The notes: generated by a model not told the origin, from the sequence alone. DNA of 64,000 bases from GWE2-40-63 sp050251815 (GCA_050251815.1 JBFWMB010000005.1:34278-98277), one strand, 5' to 3'. Counted from the stretch's first letter, positions 53,742-62,824 are shown. Made by a program: numbers and translations.

Positions 53742-54254
53742 ATGAAAAAGATAACCTTAGTTGTTTTATTAGTTAGCATGAGTTTTATGCTAAGTGCTCA
53801 AAAATTTGCTTTTGTCGATACCGATTATATACTAAACAGTATTCCTACCTATGAATCGGCACAAGAACAAATTGATATTATGAGTAAAGACTGGCAAAGT
53901 GAAATTGAAGCCAAATACGCCAATATTGAAAAACTATATAAAGAGTATCAGGCTGAAAAGGTTTTGCTTACCGAAGAAATGAAAATGCAACGCGAAGAAG
54001 AAATTATTCAAAAAGAACGCGAAGTAAAAGAACTGCAACGAAAATATTTTGGTCCTGAGGGCGATTTATTTAAGAAAAGAAAGGAACTGATTGAACCCAT
54101 CCAAAACGATATTTTTAATGCAGTAAAAGAAATTGCTACCGAAGGTAACTATGCGGTTATTTTTGATGCCGCAGGAGGTGCCAGCATGTTATTCTCCGAC
54201 CCCAAATACGACAAAAGCGACGAGGTGCTTGAAAAACTCGGATTTAAGAATTAA
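53742..54254 (+). CDS. OmpH/Skp-family periplasmic chaperone, first copy
   Basis: A 170-residue protein: signal peptide (1-20, MSFMLSAQ) then the Skp/OmpH fold, beginning FAFVDTDYILNSIP and continuing as a long coiled-coil hairpin (about 35-120) rich in Glu, Lys and Gln, and closing with the beta part ATEGNYAVIFDAAGGASMLFSDPKYD. It should hold unfolded barrel proteins on their way to BamA, encoded 20 bp upstream. Confidence 0.93.
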   Translation: MKKITLVVLLVSMSFMLSAQKFAFVDTDYILNSIPTYESAQEQIDIMSKDWQSEIEAKYANIEKLYKEYQAEKVLLTEEMKMQREEEIIQKEREVKELQRKYFGPEGDLFKKRKELIEPIQNDIFNAVKEIATEGNYAVIFDAAGGASMLFSDPKYDKSDEVLEKLGFKN

Positions 54255-54309
54255 TTTATATCTTTGTTCTCGCATTTTAAACAAAACCATTTTTTAATAT
54301 TTAAAACAA

Positions 54310-54828
54310 ATGAGAAAACTAATAGCAATAGCCGTACTTGTTTTGGCAGTAAGCTTTTCAAACAGCATGCAGGCTCAAACACAATATAAATTTGGACATA
54401 TCGATTCAAACCAGCTTTTATCACAAATGCCACAACGTGAGAAAGCCAAAGTGGATCTTGAAAAATATGCCAAACAATTGGAAAGCACCCTTAGCGGAAT
54501 GCAAACAGAGTTCGAAAGAAAATACCAGGACTATGTTGCCAATGCCGACTCTATGTCGAACCTGATTCGCCAAACCAAAGAAGCCGAGTTGGGCGAGATG
54601 CAGCAACGCATCCAGAATTTTCAACAAACCGCACAGCAGGATTTGGCTCAAAAAGAAAACGAGTTATTACAACCCATTATCATGAAAGCCCGAGCTGCTA
54701 TCGAAGAAGTTGCCGAAGAACAAGGTTTTACTTACGTGTTTGATGTAGGTACCGGAGTAATTCTTCATTTTTCAGATGCCAGTATCGACATTTTACCGAT
54801 GGTAAAAACAAAACTTGGAATTCAATAA
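54310..54828 (+). CDS. OmpH/Skp-family periplasmic chaperone, second copy
   Basis: A 172-residue paralogue of the preceding gene with the same plan: signal peptide (1-23, ending NSMQAQ), KFGHIDSNQLLSQMP, a long coiled coil (about 45-125, with QTKEAELGEMQQRIQNFQQ), and EEQGFTYVFDVGTGVILHFS. Two OmpH copies behind bamA are usual in Bacteroidota. A terminator closes the unit just before murI. Confidence 0.93.
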   Translation: MRKLIAIAVLVLAVSFSNSMQAQTQYKFGHIDSNQLLSQMPQREKAKVDLEKYAKQLESTLSGMQTEFERKYQDYVANADSMSNLIRQTKEAELGEMQQRIQNFQQTAQQDLAQKENELLQPIIMKARAAIEEVAEEQGFTYVFDVGTGVILHFSDASIDILPMVKTKLGIQ

Positions 54829-54849
54829 AAAAATAAGCATTCATTTAAC

Positions 54850-54885
54850 AAGGCCATCAATTCAATGTTGATGGTCTTTGTTTTT
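54850..54885 (+). terminator. Terminator behind the second OmpH gene
   Basis: AAGGCCATCAA and TTGATGGTCTT pair over 11 bp with one G-T wobble and a 7-nt loop, followed by TGTTTTTT. It ends eight bases before the murI ATG, which supports the start at 54893 over a TTG inside the hairpin. Confidence 0.75.
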
Positions 54886-54892
54886 TGGTATC

Positions 54893-55678
54893 ATGAACGA
54901 GAATCCTATTGGCATATTTGATTCAGGTGTAGGCGGACTGTCGGTTTGGGACAAAGTTTCAAAACTACTGCCCAACGAAGACATTATTTACCTGGCCGAT
55001 AGCTTTAATTGCCCGTACGGACCAAAGTCGCCGGAAGAAGTCATTGGCTTATCGGTAAAAAATACAGAATTCCTTTTATCAAAAAACTGCAAATTGATAA
55101 TTGTAGCCTGCAATACAGCTACCGCATCGGCTATTGAAGTATTGCGCCAAAAATTCGATGTACCTTTTGTTGGAATGGAACCCGCCGTTAAACCCGCCGC
55201 AGAAAATACAACTACCGGAAAAATTGGGATTTTGGCGACCAAAGGTACTTTTGAGGGACGCTTGTTCAAACAAACCAGCGAAAAATACGCCCAACATGTT
55301 GATCAGCTTATTCAGGTAGGCGAAGGACTGGTTGAATTGGTGGAATCGAACCAAATTGATTCACCGGAGGCATATCAACTGCTGAAAAAATACCTGACTC
55401 CGATGATTGAAGCCAATGCCGACCAAATTGTATTGGGATGTACCCATTATCCGATTTTAATTCCAATTATTGAGCAAATTGTTCCCTTAAACATTCAAAT
55501 TATTGATCCGGCACCGGCAATAGCTTTAAGAACTAAAAACCTACTACTAAACAATAAACTCAATAATAGGAAAACCACACAGGGAAATTATCAGTTCTTT
55601 TCATCAGGTGATACCCAAACAATCAATCTGTTAATTAAAAAACTGACGGGAAAAACAATTCATACCGAAATTATTTAG
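54893..55678 (+). CDS. murI: Glutamate racemase
   Basis: A 261-residue enzyme supplying D-glutamate for peptidoglycan. Both catalytic cysteines are present: Cys73 in VACNTATASA and Cys183 in LGCTHYPIL. IGIFDSGVGGLSV at the start and GMEPAVKPAAE are typical. The ATG at 54893 is chosen because the only further upstream start is a TTG within the terminator stem. It lies 14 bp behind the second arm of that hairpin, so it either reads through or has an overlapping promoter. Confidence 0.96.
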   Translation: MNENPIGIFDSGVGGLSVWDKVSKLLPNEDIIYLADSFNCPYGPKSPEEVIGLSVKNTEFLLSKNCKLIIVACNTATASAIEVLRQKFDVPFVGMEPAVKPAAENTTTGKIGILATKGTFEGRLFKQTSEKYAQHVDQLIQVGEGLVELVESNQIDSPEAYQLLKKYLTPMIEANADQIVLGCTHYPILIPIIEQIVPLNIQIIDPAPAIALRTKNLLLNNKLNNRKTTQGNYQFFSSGDTQTINLLIKKLTGKTIHTEII

Positions 55679-55679
55679 C

Positions 55680-56198
55680 TTACTCCTCTTTATACCAACT
55701 GGCGTACATTTTATAATTGTTGGCAATTTTATGAATCATCTCCTGAGTTTGTTTAGGCTCAATGTCTTTTACCTTTTTTGCAGGAACACCGGCATAAACA
55801 CTATTAGGTTCAACAATGGTGTTGCTTAATACCAATGCATTTGCTGCAATTATTGAGTTTTCATGAATCACCGCATGATCGAGCACCGTAGCTCCTATGC
55901 CAATTAGTACATTGCTTTTAATAGTAGCGCCATGGATAGTGGCATTATGACCAATAGAAACATTATCGCCAATTTCAATAACCGATTTTTGATAAAGGGT
56001 ATGCAAAACTGCGCCATCCTGAATGTTTACCCGATTCCCGATTCGAATAGAATTTACATCGCCTCGCAGCACCGTATTAAACCAAACACTGCATTCGTCG
56101 CCCAAAATTACATCACCCACAATGGTCGCATTCTCGGCAAAATAACAATCGGCGCCAAATACTGGCGTAAAACCCCGTACTTTCTTAATTAAAGCCAT
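55680..56198 (-). CDS. Gamma-carbonic anhydrase-like hexapeptide protein
   Basis: A 172-residue left-handed beta-helix protein of the YrdA/PaaY group. The hexapeptide turns are visible throughout, e.g. ATIVGDVILGDECSVWFNTVLRGD. Metal-binding histidines appear in VSIGHNATIHGATI and the further upstream HTLYQ segment. A family signature RGDVNSIRIGNRVNIQDGAVLH precedes. Members bind zinc or iron; some are carbonic anhydrases and others thioesterases or of unknown activity. It is convergent with murI, with one base between their stop codons. Confidence 0.92.
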   Translation of the reverse strand: MALIKKVRGFTPVFGADCYFAENATIVGDVILGDECSVWFNTVLRGDVNSIRIGNRVNIQDGAVLHTLYQKSVIEIGDNVSIGHNATIHGATIKSNVLIGIGATVLDHAVIHENSIIAANALVLSNTIVEPNSVYAGVPAKKVKDIEPKQTQEMIHKIANNYKMYASWYKEE

Positions 56199-56401
56199 GA
56201 TTACAAATATGATATACTATTTAACAGAATACTCCTAATGTATTTGCAAACATAGTAATATTTTATTGCGAAGTACTTAAAAATAGCGTGTTATTCAAAA
56301 CCTAATATAAGGTATGTTCTACAATATAAACACGAAGAAGATAACCAATTTTTGACTTACTTTGTTCAATAAAAATTGTTAAAAATTTATTACATGTTAC
56401 C

Positions 56402-58246
56402 ATGAGCAAAAAGGCAGTTACACTTGAAAAAGATGAAGTAGTTATCCGATTCTCCGGCGATTCCGGAGATGGTATGCAGCTTACAGGTACTCAATTTTCA
56501 AACACTTCGGCTCTCTTTGGAAACGATGTGTCCACCTTTCCCGATTATCCGGCAGAGATTAGAGCTCCTCAAGGAACCGTTGGCGGTGTTTCAGGTTTTC
56601 AATTACATTTTGGTGCATCAGAAATAAACACTCCCGGTGATTATGCTGATGTATTGGTTGCAATGAATCCCGCTGCACTAAAAGCAAACCTCGATTGGGT
56701 AAAAAAGGGAGGAACTATTATTGTAAATATCGATGCTTTTACCGAAAAAAATATAGCCCGTGCTGGTTACGAAAGTAACCCGATAGCTTTGTACAAAAGA
56801 GACTACAACTTTATTGAAGCACCTATTACCGAACTTACCAAAGAAGCTTTAGCCGAATTTCAGCTGGACCAAAAAAGCATCATGCGAACAAAAAATATGT
56901 TTGCTTTAGGTATTGTATATTGGCTATTCGACCGCCCACTATCATACTCAGAAAAGTTTTTTGAAGAAAAATTCAAAAAAGTACCGATGATAGTCGAAGC
57001 AAACAAAAGAGTATTACGCGCTGGCTTCAATTTTGCCGAGACTATTGAGGCCCTCCCAAGAAATTATAAAGTAGCACCAGCTAAAATTTCCCCGGGAACC
57101 TATCGCAATATAAGCGGGAACACAGCAACAGCCTGGGGTTTAATTGCCGGAGCCGAGAAATCAAACTTAAATCTGTTTTGTGGCTCCTATCCCATCACTC
57201 CGGCCACCGAAATCCTACAGGAATTAGCTGCCCGTCGCGATTTGGGTGTTAAAACCTTTCAGGCCGAAGATGAGATTGCCGGAATATCAACAGCCATTGG
57301 AGCTGCCTTTGCCGGAAATTTAGCCGTAACAACCACCTCAGGACCAGGTTTGGCTTTAAAAACTGAAGCTTCGGGTTTAGCCGTAATGACAGAATTACCT
57401 TTGGTTATTGTAAACGTTCAACGGGGTGGTCCATCAACCGGTTTACCAACCAAAACAGAACAATCAGATTTACTACAGGCACTACACGGACGGAGTGGGG
57501 AAGCTCCTTTGGTGGTTTTGGCTGCAAGTACGCCTTCAAACTGTTTCAATTATGCTTTTATGGCCTGTAAAATTGCCCTGGAACACATGACTCCGGTAAT
57601 TCTATTAACCGACGGATTCCTGGCCAATGGTTCAGAACCCTGGCGTTTACCAAACATGAACGAGCTTCCTGCAATTAAAGTTCCCCTGGCCAATGCAAAC
57701 GACACCAATTACCTGCCTTACCTGCGCGACAAAGAAACGTTGGTAAGAAAATGGGCCATACCCGGAATGGCAGGTCTGGAACACCGAATTGGAGGACTCG
57801 AGAAGATGGATCTTACCGGAACCGTTTCTTATGTTCCAAAAAACCATGAAGTAATGACCGAACTTCGCGATCAGAAAATTAAAAAAATTGCTGACTTTAT
57901 TCCCGAACTCGAAATACTCGGCGATAAAGACGCTGATTTACTCGTTATTGGTTGGGGCGGCACATTTGGACATATTTATTCAGCGGTTAAGCAAATACGA
58001 AAAGAGCATAAAAAAATTGCCTTTGTTCACTTTCATTACCTATGGCCTCTGCCCAAAAACACCAACGAAGTTTTATCAAAATTCAAAAAGAAAATTGTTT
58101 GTGAACTTAATCTGGGTCAGTTAGCCGACCATTTAAAGGTTAATGTGGACGGATTTACCTGTGAAAAATATAATAAAATGCAAGGACAACCCTTTACCGT
58201 GGTTGAACTTAAAGATACCTTTACTAAACTATTGGAGGAATTGTAA
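56402..58246 (+). CDS. korA: 2-oxoacid:ferredoxin oxidoreductase subunit alpha (KorA, gamma-alpha fusion)
   Basis: A 614-residue subunit. The N-terminal part (about 10-185) is the gamma domain, with RFSGDSGDGMQLTG, which binds CoA-side ligands. From about 235 onward comes the alpha part with GSYPITPATEILQELA, the AEDEIAGISTAIGAAFAG segment and TTSGPGLALKTEASGLAV. Together with KorB it oxidises 2-oxoglutarate (or another 2-oxoacid) to the CoA thioester and reduces ferredoxin, linking to anaerobic or reductive metabolism. Stop codon and KorB start are 2 bp apart. Substrate is inferred from the fused form. Confidence 0.92.
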   Translation: MSKKAVTLEKDEVVIRFSGDSGDGMQLTGTQFSNTSALFGNDVSTFPDYPAEIRAPQGTVGGVSGFQLHFGASEINTPGDYADVLVAMNPAALKANLDWVKKGGTIIVNIDAFTEKNIARAGYESNPIALYKRDYNFIEAPITELTKEALAEFQLDQKSIMRTKNMFALGIVYWLFDRPLSYSEKFFEEKFKKVPMIVEANKRVLRAGFNFAETIEALPRNYKVAPAKISPGTYRNISGNTATAWGLIAGAEKSNLNLFCGSYPITPATEILQELAARRDLGVKTFQAEDEIAGISTAIGAAFAGNLAVTTTSGPGLALKTEASGLAVMTELPLVIVNVQRGGPSTGLPTKTEQSDLLQALHGRSGEAPLVVLAASTPSNCFNYAFMACKIALEHMTPVILLTDGFLANGSEPWRLPNMNELPAIKVPLANANDTNYLPYLRDKETLVRKWAIPGMAGLEHRIGGLEKMDLTGTVSYVPKNHEVMTELRDQKIKKIADFIPELEILGDKDADLLVIGWGGTFGHIYSAVKQIRKEHKKIAFVHFHYLWPLPKNTNEVLSKFKKKIVCELNLGQLADHLKVNVDGFTCEKYNKMQGQPFTVVELKDTFTKLLEEL

Positions 58247-58248
58247 TT

Positions 58249-59268
58249 ATGGCTGAAGTAACTTATAAATTAACCCCAAAAGACTTCAAAAGCGATCAGG
58301 AAATCAGATGGTGCCCGGGTTGTGGTGACCATGCCATTTTGAATTCCATCCAAAAAGCTATGGCCGAATTGGAATTACCACGCGAAAAAGTGGCGGTAAT
58401 ATCAGGAATTGGATGTTCTTCGCGCTTTCCCTATTATATGAATACTTATGGATTTCATACCATTCATGGCAGGGGTGCCGCTATAGCTTCAGGTGTAAAA
58501 GTTGCCAATCCCGATTTAAGTGTCTGGCAAATCACAGGCGACGGTGATGCTATGGCCATTGGCGGAAATCATTTTATTCATGCCATTCGCCGCAATATCG
58601 ATATCAACCTGATTCTATTCAACAACGAAATTTACGGATTAACTAAAGGACAGTATTCGCCTACTTCTCCATTTGGATCGGTAACCAAAACATCACCCTA
58701 CGGAACCATAGAGGCTCCTTTTCATCCGGGTGAACTGGTAATTGGTGCCCAGGGTAAGTTTTTTGCCCGAACCATTGACATCAATATAAAACTATCGACC
58801 GATATTTATATTGAAGCTGCAAAACACAAGGGAACTTCTGTGGTTGAAGTATTGCAAAACTGTGTGATATACAACGACGGGGCTCATGCCGCTCTTGTGG
58901 ATAAAGAAGAAAAAGATGAACGCACCATAATACTGAAACATGGTGAACCCATGATTTTTGGTAAGAACCGAGATAAAGGTATTATTCTGGACGGATTAAA
59001 GCTTAAAACAGTTAACCTGAACGACGGAAACTATACCGTTGATGATTTGTTGATTCACGATGCTTACGAATTGAACCCGGGAATTCACCTTTTACTGGCG
59101 AATATGCGCTACCCTGAATACCCGGTAGCCTTGGGTGTTATCCGTTCAGTAAATGCTCCAACTTACGACGAAAACATGACCAATCAGATTAAACAGGTTA
59201 AAAAATCGGCCAAAATTAAAAACATGACCGACTTACTTTACACCGGTAATACCTGGGAAATAAAATAA
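58249..59268 (+). CDS. korB: 2-oxoacid:ferredoxin oxidoreductase subunit beta (KorB)
   Basis: A 339-residue thiamine-diphosphate subunit. Cys22 and Cys25 in RWCPGCGDH, Cys56 in GIGCSSRF and a cysteine near 205 (QNCVIYND) are the ligands of its 4Fe-4S cluster. The cofactor motif runs from TGDGDAMAIGGNH (about 97) to NNEIYGLTKGQ (about 125). This is the standard catalytic partner of KorA. A strong terminator follows, so korAB is a two-gene unit. Confidence 0.95.
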   Translation: MAEVTYKLTPKDFKSDQEIRWCPGCGDHAILNSIQKAMAELELPREKVAVISGIGCSSRFPYYMNTYGFHTIHGRGAAIASGVKVANPDLSVWQITGDGDAMAIGGNHFIHAIRRNIDINLILFNNEIYGLTKGQYSPTSPFGSVTKTSPYGTIEAPFHPGELVIGAQGKFFARTIDINIKLSTDIYIEAAKHKGTSVVEVLQNCVIYNDGAHAALVDKEEKDERTIILKHGEPMIFGKNRDKGIILDGLKLKTVNLNDGNYTVDDLLIHDAYELNPGIHLLLANMRYPEYPVALGVIRSVNAPTYDENMTNQIKQVKKSAKIKNMTDLLYTGNTWEIK

Positions 59269-59293
59269 CTGATTTAAAACGTATAAAAATTAC

Positions 59294-59327
59294 AAAAACC
59301 TCTCAAAATTAGTTGAGAGGTTTTTTT
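59294..59327 (+). terminator. Terminator behind korAB
   Basis: AAAAACCTCTCAA and TTGAGAGGTTTTT form a perfect 13-bp stem with a six-base loop (59307-59312), ending in a T run. Confidence 0.9.
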
Positions 59328-59362
59328 ACATTAGGGTTTCCCTGTCGCTTTGTTAAGTCGAT

Positions 59363-59455
59363 TTAAACCCCTGCCATCCAAAGTCGGAACCACGCTGCGG
59401 CCACAGAATTACCTGCTCTGTTGCAACGGAGCAAATATTGCCTTGTAGGGTTTAA
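59363..59455. repeat. GC-rich segment bounded by short inverted repeats with internal palindrome
   Basis: TTAAACCC (59363-59370) and GGGTTTAA (59448-59455) face each other. Inside, TGCTCTGTTGCAACGGAGCA (59414-59433) is a 20-bp near-perfect palindrome with one mismatched pair. Base content is visibly richer in G and C than the flanks. It could be a small non-autonomous mobile element or a dispersed palindromic repeat; nothing in it codes for protein. Confidence 0.45.
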
Positions 59456-59485
59456 TGGGATGATTTTAGTTAACCAAACAACATG

Positions 59486-59840
59486 AATAACTATTTGTTA
59501 ATTGGTTCCTTTTTCTTTGACGGAGCCATTAACATTTGTTAGAAGCTCCACCAAAAGCTTGGGTGGGCAATTAACAGTTGTGATTTGCTCAAAAATATTT
59601 TGGGCTAGCAATTAACACTTGTTAGAAGCTCCACCAAAAGTTTTGTCGGGCAAATAATATTTGTGAATTGCTCCACAAAAGTATTGGACGGGCAAATAAT
59701 ACTTGTGAATTGGTCAACCAAAAGTTTGGGCGAGTCATCAACATTTGTGAAAGGCTCCACCAAAAGATTTAGCGAGCAATTAATATTTGTGATCGGCCTC
59801 CTTTTTTTCCGGGGCTTTAATTGTTTGTGAATGGGTGCTT
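59486..59840. repeat. Tandem array of about nine degenerate 42-bp units
   Basis: Unit starts fall at 59486, 59528, 59570, 59611, 59653, 59695, 59737 and 59779, with a partial ninth from about 59820. Steps are 42, 42, 41, 42, 42, 42 and 42 bp. A typical unit reads ATTAACATTTGTTAGAAGCT then CCACCAAAAG and a G-rich end such as TTGGACGGGCA. The TAACA-NN-TGTTA core is an inverted repeat in units 2 and 4. Units touch without spacers and the frame is broken by the 41-bp unit and stop codons, so this is neither CRISPR nor a coding repeat. Confidence 0.85.
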
Positions 59841-59896
59841 ATAAAATTGACTTTTCGCAGGACTGATATTGAAACGCTAACTTTTCAGACAGTGAA

Positions 59897-61207
59897 TCAG
59901 GTTTTAAGTTTTTTCTTTTTTGCCGCCGGAAAAAGAACATTATTCAGTATTAAGCGATATCCCGGTGAGTTTGGATGCAAATCGAGGTTTGTAGGTTCAT
60001 CGCCAACAAAATGCCGGTAATCTTCCGGATCGTGTCCACCGTAAAAGGTCCAGGTACCCTGTTCCAGTTCACCGTGAACGTAACGCGCTTCACCTGCCGA
60101 CTTAAACTCTCCCATCACCAACACATTGGGCTTAATCACCGCTTTATTAAAAGCTGTGGTTTGTCCCATAAAACCTTTTATTAAATTCGTATGGTTCTGA
60201 CATAACATGGTAGGTATGGGATCCCATTTAGCTGAAAACTCGAACAGTGTAAAGTAATCTTCGGGTTCAGTAACTTTGCGTGTGTTGGTCACATCTATAT
60301 TCGAAAACTCATATTCGAGCGGGCTTTTACTCAATTCAAAATTATGAAAAGCAAAAGTTGTGGAGAAATCCAGTTTTTCCTGCCTATGCGGGTCAGCTGG
60401 ATCGCCGTCAAACATCGATTCACAGATATCGGTATGCGAAGCTGACAAGGCAATATCATACGAATCAGTAGCTGAGCACATGGCAAACAAAAAACCGCCT
60501 CCACTCACATAACTACGTATGGTTTGAGCTACAAACAATTTCAATTGCGATACTTTTGCAAAACCCAATTCCCGTGCACTTTGCTCCGCATTGTACACCT
60601 GGTTCCGGTACCAGGCCATATTTTTATAGGCCGCATAAAATTTACCGTATTGCCCGGTAAAATCTTCATGATGCAGATGCAACCAATCGTATTTACTTAA
60701 TTCTCCCCTGACAACTTCCGCATCGTAAATTACCTGGTAGGGTATCTCAGCGTAAGTTAAAACCATGGTTACCGCATCGTCCCACGGGAGTTTATCTTTT
60801 GGACTATAAACAGCAATTTTAGGAGCTTTTTCCAATTTTAGGGCATCCATATTTACATCTTCGCCCGAGATATCGGCAAGAATTTGTTGCGATTGCACGT
60901 CGGCAATAACTTCGTAGCTTACTCCGCGAACCACACATTCTGTTTCAATATCGCTGTGGTAGGCCATCATAAAACTTCCGCCCCGATAGTTCAACAACCA
61001 AAATGCTTCCATCTCATTTTGAAGCACCCAATAAGTAATTCCATAAGCTTTCAGGTGATTGGTTTGAGCATTATCCATAGGAATAAGGATGGATGCAGCC
61101 CGAATTGAACCAGCTGTACCCAGGAAAAAAACAATGAGAAAAAAAGTATTTATGAAAAATTTCTTTCCTGTGCTTAACAAGGCTAAAAATTTACCGTTTG
61201 TTGTCAT
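59897..61207 (-). CDS. Secreted protein of unclear function (often labelled asparagine synthetase B)
   Basis: A 436-residue protein with a hydrophobic signal segment (about 18-38, FLIVFFLGTAGSIRAAS). The following sequence has an alternating alpha/beta style, IAVYSPKDKLPWDDAVTMVL, YDWLHLHHEDFTGQYGKF, SGGGFLFAMCSATDSYDIAL, and a C-terminal block WTFYGGHDPEDYRHFVGD with Asp and His residues. This is reminiscent of class I glutamine-amidotransferase-like or ThuA-like folds in which GGxxxxxC resembles a nucleophile elbow. None of the motifs of true asparagine synthetase B (N-terminal Cys2 or an ATP PPi-loop) is visible, so that label seems wrong. It is 40 bp behind dnaB. Confidence 0.7.
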   Translation of the reverse strand: MTTNGKFLALLSTGKKFFINTFFLIVFFLGTAGSIRAASILIPMDNAQTNHLKAYGITYWVLQNEMEAFWLLNYRGGSFMMAYHSDIETECVVRGVSYEVIADVQSQQILADISGEDVNMDALKLEKAPKIAVYSPKDKLPWDDAVTMVLTYAEIPYQVIYDAEVVRGELSKYDWLHLHHEDFTGQYGKFYAAYKNMAWYRNQVYNAEQSARELGFAKVSQLKLFVAQTIRSYVSGGGFLFAMCSATDSYDIALSASHTDICESMFDGDPADPHRQEKLDFSTTFAFHNFELSKSPLEYEFSNIDVTNTRKVTEPEDYFTLFEFSAKWDPIPTMLCQNHTNLIKGFMGQTTAFNKAVIKPNVLVMGEFKSAGEARYVHGELEQGTWTFYGGHDPEDYRHFVGDEPTNLDLHPNSPGYRLILNNVLFPAAKKKKLKT

Positions 61208-61247
61208 AAAGTAACTAACCCATTAATGAAAATAAAACAAACTTATG

Positions 61248-62810
61248 CTAAAAAGGTGCTTCGCCGGCTTCTTCAAAAGAGTTATTGATATCGAGCCCAG
61301 CGTTTTCAAACCCCACATTCGGCTGAATACCAGAACCTAAATTAGATTCTGCCTCCTGATTCATTTTTGATGCAAAGGTCATTCCATTGGTTACTGAATC
61401 TGAAATACCAAAGGTTTCTTCCACATCGGTAAAACGGGTAAATTCTTTTTTAAACCGCAACCTTACATCGCCCACAGCACCATTACGGTGTTTTGCAACA
61501 ATTATCTCGGCCAAACCGATTAATGAGTTACCCATGGTGTCTTCGGTAATTCCAAAATACTCGGGACGGTGAATAAATAAAACCATATCAGCATCCTGCT
61601 CAATGGCACCCGATTCGCGCAAATCGGATAGCTGCGGGCGTTTATCGCCGGCACGCATTTCAACCGAACGGTTTAACTGTGAAAGGGCAATTATGGGCAC
61701 ATTTAGTTCCTTGGCAATGGCTTTCAGTGAACGCGAGATGGTACTCACTTCCTGCTCCCGACTTGCCTGAACTCCGGCTGTCATCAACTGCAAATAGTCG
61801 ATAATTACCAACTCAATTTTATGTTGCATGACCAAACGACGCAGCTTGGCCCTTAATTCAAAAATTGACAAAGCCGGCGTATCATCAATGTACATGGGGG
61901 CATCTTCCAGATTCCGGATTTTGGTTTCCAACTGAGTCCATTCGTAGGGTGCCAGTTTACCGTTCTTAATCTTATCGCTTGCCAACTCGGCTTCGCTGGC
62001 AATTAAACGATTTACTAGCTGAACACTCGACATTTCGAGTGAAAAAACAGCAACAGCGCGTTTGTGATCAACTGCTGTATTCCGGGCCATCGACAATACA
62101 AAAGCCGTCTTACCCATGGCCGGACGGGCCGCGATAATTACCAAATCGGATTTTTGCCAGCCTGATGTCATCCGATCCAGCTCGGTAAAACCACTGGGAA
62201 CTCCGCTTAAACCATCGGGACGTTTTCCGGCTTCTTCAATCTGATGAATGGCATCGCGAATAACGGCATCAATGCGCGATACTTCTTTTTTTATATTTCC
62301 TTCGGCAATATTGAATAAGTCGCGCTCGGCCTGATCCAGCATATCGGCCACATCGTCCGATTCGCCGAATGCCCTTCGTTGAATATCGGAACCTACACGA
62401 ATTAATTCCCGTTGAATAAATTTTTGAGCAATAATCCGGGCATGATACTCCAGGTGAGCAGTTGATGCCACTTTGTTGGTTAACTGGGCCAAATAAAACG
62501 GACCACCGACTTCATCAATCTCATCGGTAATTTTAAGTTGCTGAGCAACGGTATGGATATCGATGGGTTTATGCTCAAGCGACAGGGATAATATGGCTTT
62601 GAATATTTTATTGTGCGCATCGTTATAAAAGCTATCGGGATTCAAAATATCGACTACGGTGTGTACTGCATCTTTTTCCAACATCAGCGCACCCAATACG
62701 GCCTCTTCAAACTCAACCACCTGTGGCGGAACTTTTCCAAAATCGGTACTTAGCTTATCGTTATTGGTCTTCTTGTTGTAATTCCGTTTTTCTGCCATGC
62801 TATCCTTCAT
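61248..62810 (-). CDS. dnaB: Replicative DNA helicase DnaB
   Basis: A 520-residue hexameric helicase. The N-terminal domain (about 25-125, PPQVVEFEEAVLGALMLEKD) binds primase; after a linker comes the RecA-like ATPase with Walker A IIAARPAMGKTAFVLS (about 217-232), H1a VAVFSLEMSS, Walker B VIIDYLQLM, and the KELNVPIIALSQLNRSVE segment. It ends with a Ser/Asn/Glu-rich tail typical for Bacteroidota. No intein is visible. Likely -7 box on the minus strand TACCTTTG (62832-62825). Confidence 0.97.
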   Translation of the reverse strand: MKDSMAEKRNYNKKTNNDKLSTDFGKVPPQVVEFEEAVLGALMLEKDAVHTVVDILNPDSFYNDAHNKIFKAILSLSLEHKPIDIHTVAQQLKITDEIDEVGGPFYLAQLTNKVASTAHLEYHARIIAQKFIQRELIRVGSDIQRRAFGESDDVADMLDQAERDLFNIAEGNIKKEVSRIDAVIRDAIHQIEEAGKRPDGLSGVPSGFTELDRMTSGWQKSDLVIIAARPAMGKTAFVLSMARNTAVDHKRAVAVFSLEMSSVQLVNRLIASEAELASDKIKNGKLAPYEWTQLETKIRNLEDAPMYIDDTPALSIFELRAKLRRLVMQHKIELVIIDYLQLMTAGVQASREQEVSTISRSLKAIAKELNVPIIALSQLNRSVEMRAGDKRPQLSDLRESGAIEQDADMVLFIHRPEYFGITEDTMGNSLIGLAEIIVAKHRNGAVGDVRLRFKKEFTRFTDVEETFGISDSVTNGMTFASKMNQEAESNLGSGIQPNVGFENAGLDINNSFEEAGEAPF

Positions 62811-62824
62811 TTTTTTAAAGAAAA

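Larger units (their letters stand above)
59269..59896. other. Long non-coding region between korB and the next gene
   Basis: About 630 bp with no credible reading frame. It contains the korAB terminator, a GC-rich segment with inverted repeats (59363-59455) and an array of 42-bp repeats (59486-59840). All three are listed separately. Confidence 0.75.

Noticed and set aside
59411..59440. Terminator at the TGCTCTGTTGCAACGGAGCA palindrome
   Set aside because: No T run on either side, and the korAB terminator already lies about 100 bp upstream.
59486..59840. CRISPR array
   Set aside because: Units are contiguous with no unique spacers, are strongly degenerate, and no cas genes are in the window.
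59835..60020. Plus-strand frame overlapping the end of the secreted protein gene
   Set aside because: No homology signature; it runs antisense into a well-supported gene.
59897..61207. Annotation as asparagine synthetase B
   Set aside because: No N-terminal catalytic Cys, no PPi-loop ATP site, and a signal segment is present; the name does not fit the sequence.
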